A program made the translations under genes and the position numbers. The notes below the pieces were generated by a model. It did no database searches. It was not told the origin of the DNA and saw only the letters and a list, made by a program, of their open reading frames with translations. A stretch of 64,000 bases of DNA from contig JBBDHG010000028.1 in the NCBI GenBank assembly GCA_037951165.1, forward strand, positions 496,001-560,000. Direction: 5' to 3'. Position 1 is the stretch's first letter. Every line of letters begins with the position of its first letter. Positions 34,374 to 43,290 of this stretch are shown here, piece by piece. The stretch is from Lophius americanus (Eukaryota > Chordata > Actinopteri > Lophiiformes > Lophiidae).

Positions 34374-36600
34374 GCTTTCTTTGAATATTTATTTCATTAT
34401 GCTCTGGATTGTCTATCAGTGAACATTGGCAATTTTTACAGTTTAATATAAATGCAAAACAGTACTTTATTTATGGATTATGTTACGTTGAAATTAAACA
34501 GTACTGCATATTGTGGAATTTCATTTCAGCTTGTGAAATTTTTTGTCAGTGTTCCCCCTCAAAAATGTTGTATTAGTTCAAAACAAAGACCTAAAATCTC
34601 TCAAGAGTTTTGTAAAACTGATTGATCCATTTTGTTAAAGTGTTGGATATTGTTTAAGACATATTTTGAGAGATAATGCTGTAAATGCTGGATTAACAGA
34701 GTCTGACGTAACGCCAGCAGGTACTCTAAGCTGGCTTGGAAAAGCCAGCTCAGCATGAACCCTAAACCAGAATAAGCCCTAACAAAGCATGGACCCTAAC
34801 CCGGATTTAATTCTATGTGGGAAGAAACCCTTACCTGAAAGTAAACTAACCTGGAATTAGTCTTTAACCAGAGCAAACCTTACCCACCATGAACCCTAAA
34901 TTGGCAAGAACTGTGACCCAGCATTAACCCTAAACCAGCACTCTGCATTTGCATTTTGCAATTTTGTGGAGGTGGAAAAAAAGATTCTCAGGTCATAGAA
35001 TTGATGTTGTGCTGAACAAAAGTACTAAACATTGAGATGTCTGACATAATGTCATGTGATCTATAAATGCCTAGGGAAGGGCCCATGTCAATGTAACCTA
35101 AGAACTCAGTGGTATAATATTTTACAGGATACAGCACCAAAATTTTTTTTCTTACTAATCCATATTAATAATTTCTGGACAACTTATCTTTCATTCAGGT
35201 TATAGCATCATAACTTATCATCCACAGCAGATGTGCAGATGCTGGCAGGAATTTACTGCATCTCACCTGCGTTGTGAAAAGTGTGTTTCGTAATTGAATG
35301 TTTAAACCCATTTTTCCTCGGGAAGAAGAAATAGCAATGTTTCCAGATGCAGTTTAATTATCATCTGTGGGTTTAATCAGCCCCTGCGCACTCTCCCTCT
35401 GAATTTGCATCAGCAAATTGAACAGCTGGAGAAAAAATAATGGAAAATGAGAAATTATTTTCAGAAGGGTGCTCTTTCTCTGATCCTTTCCTTTTTCAGG
35501 TGTCTGGAATATCCTGCCCATGAAATGTAATTCAGGAAGTGTTATGGCTCACTGTCAGCCGAAGGGGTTGTGCCATTATGGTTCCCAAGTGAAAAACTAT
35601 TCTCACTTTGTTATTCTGCCCCTGAACTTTATGCACGATACCCACAGTAAGCCATTTCATTAATTCTGAATTGTTTTTGAAGTAGAGCTGCGTTGCTCAG
35701 AGAGTCTAACCAAATCAAATAGGATATGTTGTTATTAAATGTTTTGCATACAAAGCATTACCAGAGGCATTACTGTTAAGATTAAAAGTTTGTATGCAAG
35801 AAAACAAAGCCGACAAATTCCATTCTTATTCATTTTCATTTACAACATGGCGTCTGCACAAATGACAGCTTGATTAACATGTAAAACCATGTCTTAACCA
35901 TCATACCTCTCATCATATACAGTAGAAAGCATACCAATAATATCTGAAAAACTCAACTGAACTCTGACTGCGGGAGGCTAATATTCCACTCACATCACTC
36001 CATCGGGGAGATTAAAGACCCAAATATATCCTGACTTTAAAATTGATCCTATCGCTAATGCCTTAGAGCACAGCACGGCCAATAAAAAAGAAAAAATTCC
36101 AGAAATCCTTCCAACTTACTTTTTTTTTCTAGGATAACTATTTTGGTCCATTTATCAGGATCAAGTTGAAAGACAAGAGAAAGCACCAGGGAGATCTAAA
36201 AAAGGAGTAAAAGTTTCCTTTGAGATTTTTATCAACTATAAAACATGAAGCTGAATATCCTTAGTGCGATGAGTGGCAGGTTACTGCAGCATCAATCAAA
36301 TATAATGAATCGGCATTAAATTCAGTTGTCCCATTGTTGAAAGCCATTTTCAAAAACACATCTCAGTCACAGAATCATATATTTAAGGCAGAACAAAAGA
36401 AAAAAGAAGAGAAGATTGGGAGTATGCTGCTGTTTTCCATTCTTGTTCTTCCATCCTTATCCTTGCCAGTTTGCATATATGACTGCATTCAAACTGACTC
36501 ATTAAAAAACTAATATAACAATGCACTTCTTCTACAACTACCCATATGGCATACTCAAAGGATGAGTACGGAACACAATTTCTATTGCACATTAAAAAAG
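34374..36600. other. Non-coding stretch with candidate regulatory block
   Basis: No gene is seen. 34750-34941 is a degenerate CCCTAA-rich stretch (listed separately). 35280-35560 is unique-looking and dense in plausible factor cores (see findings). Confidence 0.4.
34750..34941. repeat. Degenerate CCCTAA-rich minisatellite
   Basis: Words such as CATGAACCCTAAACCAG, AAGCCCTAAC, GGACCCTAACCCGG and AGCATTAACCCTAAACCAGC recur at irregular intervals of about 20-25 bp. It looks like a decayed minisatellite whose unit contains AACCCTAA. This resembles the telomere word by sequence, but the arrangement is not a telomeric array. Confidence 0.55.
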
Positions 36601-36844
36601 GAGCAAGGTAAAGGAAGGGGCCCAGAGTGGAGCCACTGCTCCTTCGCGTGGGTACATATCTCCCTTTGACAGTTTTTGACTTAAGTCCAAATGGAGAGAG
36701 ATCCCAGGATAGGTTTAGAATTAACAGAAGGGATTATGTATGAGCTGGAGATTGATGCTGGATAAAGGGACGTCCAGAATCACCATCTTACCCTGCTGCA
36801 ACGGCAACCTAACCCCGGATAAGCGGAAGAAAATGGAATGGAAT
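36601..36844 (+). mobile_element. LINE 3' end fragment
   Basis: The segment begins GGCCCAGAGTGGAGCCACTG and CTCCTTCGCGTG, a motif from the C-terminal coding end of a fish non-LTR retrotransposon. After decayed sequence it ends GATGCTGGATAAAGGGACGT, CCTGCTGCAACGGCAACC and CCCGGATAAGCGGAAGAAAA followed by TGGAATGG. That GGATAAGCGGAAGA tail plus ATGG-like repeats is the hallmark. The clade is possibly Rex1-like. About 240 bp remain. Confidence 0.65.
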
Positions 36845-37079
36845 TAGATAGGGAGTACATTTTTATTCAGGTGAAAGAGCTGACATGCAATGTTGAAAGT
36901 TGCATGACGATCACGGCCAAATGTTGCATAATCTCTGATAAATGCGCCATGATATTTCAGTTTGAGATAGCATGACAATGTTGAAATTCATGTAATACGG
37001 AGGTTATGATACTTAGATATGGTTTACTACATGGTAATGCATCATTTCAGACACAGAGACCTACATGTATATATAGCGC
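36845..37079. other. Non-coding spacer
   Basis: Nothing is recognised between the LINE 3' end and modular-repeat locus 8. Confidence 0.5.
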
Positions 37080-37700
37080 AAAAAAAACAGACTTGAAAAA
37101 TGACAGACGAAAAACTTTTGGGGACAAAAATACACAACTGACCTTTCCCAAAATCAATTCAGTTCTTCCTTGAACTGAGGTCAATGCGGGTATAAAATGT
37201 GAAATGAGCCATAAAATAGTTTTATGGGTTATCGCATTAATACAAAGGACCTGCAGCAGAGGCCGTGTTTTTTGCAAAATAGTCGCGCTAGTGAGGGAAA
37301 ACTGATCAATAGCAGTCAAAAGCAGTTTGAATGCAATACAAGTTAGATATCTTTGAGTTGAGAGACATTTGGACTAAATCAGGTCAGCAGTTTGGCCAGA
37401 ACTGTTTGGCAAGAACTGTATATTTGAAAAACAGTGTTTTTTTTGTACAAAAGCTTGACGTGGTGAGTAAAATATAAACAATTAGTGTAAAACACAATAC
37501 ATGCAAGATAAATCTGATCTGCAGATTCTTGGTGTTAACTCAATAACTCAACAAGTGTACCATGAATCATTTTCAAATTTTATATCCACATAGAGAAAAC
37601 TGGAGTGTTTAACGGAAAGTTTTGTTGTCTATTTCTGACAGTAAGGGGAGTTTTATTTGCAAAATCGTCAGGCCATAACTTGGCCTCGTCAGGCCAACCA
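37080..37700. repeat. Modular repeat family, locus 8 (inverted composite)
   Basis: 37080-37260 is the head and 5' edge in complement (ACTGACCTTTCCCAAAATCA, TTGAACTGAGGTCAATGCGG, TTATCGCATTAATACAAAGG). 37340-37530 is middle block, also complement (GTGAGTAAAATATAAACAAT, ATGCAAGATAAATCTGATC). From about 37530 the orientation flips: AACTCAATAACTCAAC, GAATCATTTTCAAATTTTAT, CCACATAGAGAAAACTGG and TTTCTGACAGTAAGGGGAG read in plus orientation. So two head blocks lie in opposite orientation within 620 bp. The right edge abuts the broken 3' side of the LINE relic. Confidence 0.75.
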
Positions 37701-37725
37701 TAATCTTGTCCAGGTTTGGAAAGGT

Positions 37726-40315
37726 TTAAAGGTTTTGTATTAGAATTTGGTGGTCGATAGTATCAAATGCAGCTTTAACATCCAACAAGACCAGAACAGA
37801 GGCCAGTCCCTCATCAGATGCTATTAAAAGGTAATTTGACCAGTGCTGTTTCTGTACTATGGTGAACTCTAGAAACCTGACTGGGAATCCAAAAAATAAA
37901 CTATTGTTACCCAGAAAATCCCACAATTGTTCGGCTACCACTTTCTCTAAGATTTTAGAGAGGAATGGAAGGTTTGATATTGGCCTGTAATTTGCTAAAG
38001 CCTCTTGATCAAGGGTAGGCTTATTCATCAGTAGTTTGATTATGGCTATTTCTAAGCCATATGGCTAAGGACTGTGGTACATAGCCTGAATTTAAAGACA
38101 GATTGTTGATTTCTAGTAGAGAGTTGCTGACTAAGGGTAAACTTTCTTTAAGTAGACTAGTTGGGATAGGGTCTATGGGACAGCTCTTTTTTTTTTGGAT
38201 GAAGAAATGAGGGAAGTTAATTGTTTTAGATCAATAGGAATGAAGTGGTTCAGATTGCTCCAGGTCTATCTGTTGTTTCCAAGCACATAGTCCTGGGGTG
38301 TAAACTTGAGCCAATTGAAGGCAGGAGGTTGTGGATCTTGTCTCTAATACTTATAATTTTGTCATTAAAGAAACTCATGAATTCATCGCTACTAAGGGTT
38401 TTAGGAATACAGGGCTCAATAGAACTCTGACTGTCAGTCAGCCTGGCTACAGTGCTGAATAAAAAACTAGGGTTGTTTTTATTTTCCTCTATCAGTGCAG
38501 AATAATAGGCCGCTCTGGTGCTGCGGATGGCTCTCCTATTTTTTTTAATGCTATCTTGCCAGGCTAATCGGGACTCTACAAGTTTAGTGTGTCGCCATTT
38601 TCTTTCTAGTTTATGAGTTGTTTGTTTGAGGTTTCGAGTCAGGTTGTTTAACCATGGAGCGGCACTCTTCTGTTTCACACGTCTTTTTGAGGAGGGCGAT
38701 AGAGTCCAGAGTTAATCTCAGTGAGTTTGCAGCCCTATCGACAAACCAATCGATTTGCCCAGGACTAACGTTAGAGTCAGATTCTTTTAAGTTGAGACAT
38801 GCAGCTGAACTCAGGGCTGATGGAAGAGCTTCTTTAAATTTTGCTACAGCTTCTTCAGATATATTTCTAGCCTAGAAAGATTTTTCTATTGACCAGTGAT
38901 TTAGCATTGCAAATTCAAAAATTTGCAATGCTAAATCCGATAGCAGAGGATTCTGTGGATGAACTACTAGTTTTTCAACATCAATGCCGTAAGTCAGGAC
39001 TAAATCAAGGGTGTGATTTAAAACAATGAATGGGCTCATGAACAACTATGGGCCAGGAGCCAGATACACTATGACAAATAAGAATGGCGGTTGATGCTTC
39101 CAGGTTAGAATTGTAAAACTGAGAGTAAGGCTTTCAAATGAGTTACAGTCAGGTTTGGGTTTAGGATTTAATGGTAAACTGGCTGCAACTCCACCCTATC
39201 GGCCTGTGCTTCTAGGTATGTGAGTATTAATATGCCACAGCCAGTGTCTCCGTCAGACAGAATACATCAATATGATGATCTAAAATAAAATCATTTACCA
39301 AAAACTGTTTTAGATGTTAGAGATCTAATATTCAGGGGTCCACAATTATTATTTTTTTTAATTTTTAAATACACTCTTGTTTGTTTTAATTTTTATAAGT
39401 TTTCTCTGGACAGTTTTCTCTGGACACCTCCCCAAGTGTTTGGGGAGGGGTTTGAGTCCAACATAAATTTAGCAAAATCACACCGATTGAACATTAATTT
39501 TTGTGTCATTACTGCCGACGTGAATTACTATATTTCTTAATTCATGCTTATCCTTCGCCAGTAGTTTTAAATATGATTCCACGTTGCCCGCTCTGGCCCC
39601 AGGAATGCATTTCACCATTGTCGCTGGTGTCGCTAACTTCACTTGCGTAAAATATAACTGCCAATGACCAGAGTTGGTTTCTCAGCAGTTGTGTTTCTGA
39701 GTAGGGAAAATCTGTTTCAAACATGAACAGGTTGGTGGTGAACTGTAGGCTGGTGTTTCGGGCTATGCCTTCTTCGCCCAGTCACCCAGTCTCCCTGTTT
39801 TTCTCGGCTGCTCGGAGCTGCTGGGGGCGGCTAGGAGGAGCTCATACAGGTCGGTCTGCACCGGCTACAGGGGCCTGGCTAGCTACAGAGGTTAGTGGGG
39901 TATTTTTCCATGGTGCGGAGCCACGTCTCCAATTCAGTGAGCCTCGCCTCAAGAGCTACAAATAAATTACACTTACTGCACGTATCCTTAACGTTAAAAG
40001 AGGCAGAGGAGTAGCTAAACATATGACACACAGAGCAATAGAGAGCAGGATAAGGAGAGAGGGAAGCCATATCCATCTTCGAGATTTAGCGGCTAATGGC
40101 TAGGTGTTCGTAAACAGAGCGCAGATTTAGCTAAAATGTCTGAATATGAGTGGGTAAATGAGTGCTTCAGTTGAAATACTCTCGCTAAAAGGGAACTTTT
40201 GGATGATATAGTTATAATCGTCGCAAATTACAGGCTGTCGATCCAAGCAGCAGAGTGCGCAACAGCTTATCGAGTGCAGACAACAGGAAATGACATATGC
40301 TTACCGCAGGAAACT
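37726..40315 (-). pseudogene. L2-clade LINE relic, 3' end missing
   Basis: Read on the minus strand from 40315. First comes a probable 5' UTR. The open frame from 40076 holds paired cysteines (CSVC...CSKC) and LFVALEARLTELETWLRTME, typical of ORF1 of fish L2-type LINEs. About 39695-39478 is an SGNH-esterase region with VIGSYI where the family has GDS, then TPATMVKCIPGARAG and IVIHVGSNDT. About 39350-39250 shows the endonuclease start (NIRSL, then after a frameshift VNDFILDHHIDVFCLTET). About 39010-38250 is the endonuclease-to-RT linker (LVLTYGIDVEKLVVHPQNP; LERKWRHTKLVESRLAWQDS; LIEENKNNPSFLFSTVARLT). 38028-37726 is the N-terminal reverse transcriptase (NYRPISNLPFLSKILEKV, LLDVKAAFDTIDHQIL). 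It stops before the YADD motif. It contains several stops and frameshifts. Confidence 0.88.
38898..38937. other. Perfect 18-bp hairpin inside the LINE
   Basis: Arms GATTTAGCATTGCAAATT (38898-38915) and its exact complement (38920-38937) flank a 4-base loop, CAAA. It lies in the endonuclease-to-RT linker region of the LINE and alters the expected protein (LALQIFEFAMLN). Confidence 0.92.
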
Positions 40316-40618
40316 GGGGGAAACTGACCCTCATGAGGATCCATGTTAACTATTCATCCAGGATTAATGTTTGACAAGTAAGAAAGAAATTAAGTGTGAG
40401 TTTGTGGTTTGTGGTGTTTTTGCTACGAAGGAAACTCTAAATTTGTGGCTCACATAAATACAAAAGAAATGTTTGAATTAAAGATTGCTACACTGAATCA
40501 ACCATGCAACCGCATAACTTTGTCCTGCCTGTTTTTATTTTTATTTTATCAGAACTGTTTGCATGGTCTTATGCCTAGGACCCGCAACAGTAATATAGTT
40601 TTTTGAAATAAATTCAAC
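40316..40618. other. Non-coding spacer
   Basis: Nothing is recognised between the LINE 5' end and the orphan ORFs. Confidence 0.45.
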
Positions 40619-40906
40619 TCATTTGCTACTCTCCTTCTGCCTCTCAGTATTCTGCATTTGGATTAATGCTCTAGCCTCTTTAACCCTTTGCGGTCTAACG
40701 TCACATCGGTATAAATCCGAAGCCTCTATAGAACTCATTAGATTTTGCTCAACACACAAACGTTTGGAATATTTTTTGTAACCCAATATCTCCTCCATCT
40801 CATCGCCTGACAATGAGTTATTCAGTTTAACCGAATGTATTAACATCATGAACCCAAAAACATGCGGGTTAAAGTTAGTGATCCAGCTGGAGCTAAAGAT
40901 ACTCAT
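40619..40906 (-). CDS. Orphan ORF, 95 codons, function unknown
   Basis: The open frame starts MSIFSSSWITNFNPHVFG and contains a charged stretch (LYRCDVRPQRVKEARALIQ) that looks less random than other frames nearby. There is no domain, signal peptide or splice context that I can defend. A second orphan ORF lies upstream in the same orientation at 41021-41356, separated by about 115 bp that contains stops. The two may be pieces of one decayed coding unit, perhaps of a transposable element, or chance. I do not recognise a family. Confidence 0.2.
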   Translation of the reverse strand: MSIFSSSWITNFNPHVFGFMMLIHSVKLNNSLSGDEMEEILGYKKYSKRLCVEQNLMSSIEASDLYRCDVRPQRVKEARALIQMQNTERQKESSK

Positions 40907-41020
40907 CGTAGCCTATTTCCCATTCGCCGTTATGTTCTAAATTGGAAAATGTCAGGACAAGAGATATTATAGATCTGGTTTTGTAAAGTAAACGTTATCT
41001 GCTATTTTTCATTTTTACTT

Positions 41021-41356
41021 CTATCCCAAACTTAAAATATTATCCTCGCCTCCACTTGTGGCTTCCTCTTCCGACCTCCCTATGTTTGCACTTGTCATCG
41101 CCTTTACTGCTCCCAAGACACCCCAGCAAAAATTTAACAGGCACTTATGCTTAATGTTTGCTATCACTTTGTACACCACACTGCATGTCTCCTTCTTCCA
41201 AACTGGTTTATTTTCATAAAGATAGTTGTCATCTTGCATCTTAGAGGTGACAGCTCCACCCCTGCACCAACAGCATTTGGATAAAGCTCCATCTAGAGTA
41301 AGCCTTCGCTCTGTATAGACAGATCTGAAACTAAAGACAGGTCTCTGCTGTAACAA
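41021..41356 (-). CDS. Orphan ORF, 111 codons, function unknown
   Basis: The open frame starts MLQQRPVFSFRSVYTERR. It has a cysteine pair (SKCCWC), a mid part NIKHKCLLNFCWGVLGAVKA, and a serine/glutamate-rich end (GRSEEEATSGGED). At 111 codons it is among the longer frames of a stop-rich window and is not low-complexity. No homologous family comes to mind. It may be a relic of a coding repeat together with 40619-40906, or a chance frame. Confidence 0.2.
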   Translation of the reverse strand: MLQQRPVFSFRSVYTERRLTLDGALSKCCWCRGGAVTSKMQDDNYLYENKPVWKKETCSVVYKVIANIKHKCLLNFCWGVLGAVKAMTSANIGRSEEEATSGGEDNILSLG

Positions 41357-42119
41357 TAAACACTTTGATTCAAATAAGTAATTTAAAGCAATAATATAGG
41401 TATTAATCAGTCTGGGTTACATGGAGATAATAAAGTAGACAACGCCAATATAATCAGCAAGGGTAAATGATATCAGAGTATGCTTCTGTTGTGATCAGTG
41501 GAGGTGTTTTTTCGTTTTTTTTTAGAGACTACAGATCATTATTTCGTTTTTACAGGAATAAAAGGAACATTAGATTCCCCCAGGCGATTGGAGAGATAGG
41601 AATATAAATTGACCATACCATTATAACTCCTCAATGCCAAATTCAGAATATCGTTCATTATTTTATTACAATAGCACCAGTCAGTGGATGGGATATACTT
41701 GGCAGCACATGAACATATCATTCCGAAGTTGATGTGTCGTAGGCAAGAAGAAATGGGCAGGTGTAGGGATGTGAGCAACTTTGACAAATGTCCAACTCGA
41801 TCAGGCTCGATGACTGGGTTAGATCATCGCCAGATCTACAGGTCATGTTGGGTGTTCCTGTTCTGCAATGGTTACTACTTTCAAAAGAAGGACAACTTGT
41901 GAACCAGCGACAGGATCATTTGGGGCCTGGGCTCGTTGATTCACATAGGGAGTGAAGATGAGCTGAAGTTGTCCAATCCCAAATAAGAGCTACTGTATCA
42001 CAAACCGATGAAAATGTTCATGCTGGTATTTGATAGAGAGGATTCCAAGGAATACAAAGCCATGGATCTCTAGACATTTGGTCTGACCCAAGAGCAAATC
42101 CTAGTTGACAGATATGAAA
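41357..42119. other. Non-coding stretch
   Basis: No gene is recognised. A short open frame on the minus strand (41539-41787) has no domain. Confidence 0.45.
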
Positions 42120-42540
42120 CTAGACCTACGCTGTCATACCTGACAGCAAGGCTATATCCCTGAAAAGTCCCTAATCCCCTTCGCTGTACAAACAATCTCA
42201 GTGCTCTTACCCCTCAAATTAGATGTGAAGTTAATTTCACTTCAATTTTCAGTAAAAAAAAAAAAAAAGCTTCCTAAAGTTAGTAAAATAGGAACTATGA
42301 GTTTGAAATATGGGTAAAATATGATGTAAACAAGATAGATCTCATTGGTTGATTCATACGCACGGAATATGGAAAAAATCGGAACAATGGTTGAGAGAGT
42401 ATCGCCCCAAAACTCTTGGCAATAAAGCTTCCATTAGTGTCAGAAATATATGACCGAACTCTCCCAGAATCAACCAAGTTCTTCATCCATAAAACAGTGT
42501 TTGAGTTATTGTGTTAATACGAAAGATATGCGGCGGCAGA
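42120..42540 (-). repeat. Modular repeat family, locus 9
   Basis: This is the most complete simple copy in complement. The tail is CTAGACCTACGCTGTCATAC, TGACAGCAAGGCTATATCCC, TGAAAAGTCCCTAATCCCCT and TTCGCTGTACAAACAATCTC. Next come CCTCAAATTAGATGTGAAGT, an A-run, and GTTAGTAAAATAGGAACTAT. The middle block follows (CAAGATAGATCTCATTGG), then the head (CTTGGCAATAAAGCTTCC; CCAGAATCAACCAAGTTCTT) and the 5' edge (TTGTGTTAATACGAAAGATA, GCGGCGGCAGACG). It sets both edges of a single unit at about 420 bp. Confidence 0.82.
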
Positions 42541-43154
42541 CGAGGGGATGATAATAATAATACCTCCTACTTTTATGGGATATTAAGAGGAGAGAAAAGC
42601 AGGTTACATCAGGGCAATACCTTACTTGTGGCCTGATAATAGAGCTGCCAGTGTGAAACACAGAGCAAATATTTTCATTCATTTTTTCATGTTTCTTTTG
42701 TCGAAACCCAAGAGGGTTTGCAATTTCCAAAGCTTCCTAATAAAAGATTCAGCCTAAGGAAGACCTTTTTATTTGGAGTGAGCTCTCTCTTGATTTCCCC
42801 ATCCCACAAATCTTGAAAAACATCTTCAGTTCGAGCAAGGTTGTTTACTTTTTCGTATTGTTCACTTACAGCCTTCAAGTGAAAAAAGAGCTAAGATTTG
42901 CCTCATTCTGTCTGGCTCTGGTTCAATATAATTAAACAGATTTACTTTTTTCCGTCGATCTGTTTGATGCGTGTGGGTAATGTGAGTTTGGAGAAGATCT
43001 TCTTCTTTTCAGAGTTCTAATGGTTTCATCTGGACACCCAAACAACTGCATCTTACTCATTTTTGAAAATTGACTGACTCTCTGAAGTCTACTTTTTACT
43101 GAAAATAGTATTGGCTGGAAGAAAAACTTTTATTGTAGTTTGAGATTTTCAAGT
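42541..43154. other. Non-coding stretch
   Basis: No gene or repeat is recognised. Confidence 0.5.
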
Positions 43155-43290
43155 TCATTTTATATATGCAGCACCAAATCGCAGGAAAACTTATGACACT
43201 TTACAAACAGAGTGGGTTTAGGCCATACTCTATAATTTACAGTGACCCAACACATCCACCCATGAATTGGCACTTGGCAATTTAGTGAGG
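43155..43290 (-). mobile_element. LINE or SINE 3' tail fragment
   Basis: The plus strand reads TTTTATATATGCAGCACCAA, ATCGCAGGAAAACTTATGAC, ACTTTACAAACAGAGTGGGT, GGCCATACTCTATAATTTAC and AGTGACCCAACACATCCACC. The order matches a widespread fish repeat tail (a 'TTTATATAGCACCAAATC' type). No coding part is present. I recognise the type from memory without a firm family name. Confidence 0.6.
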
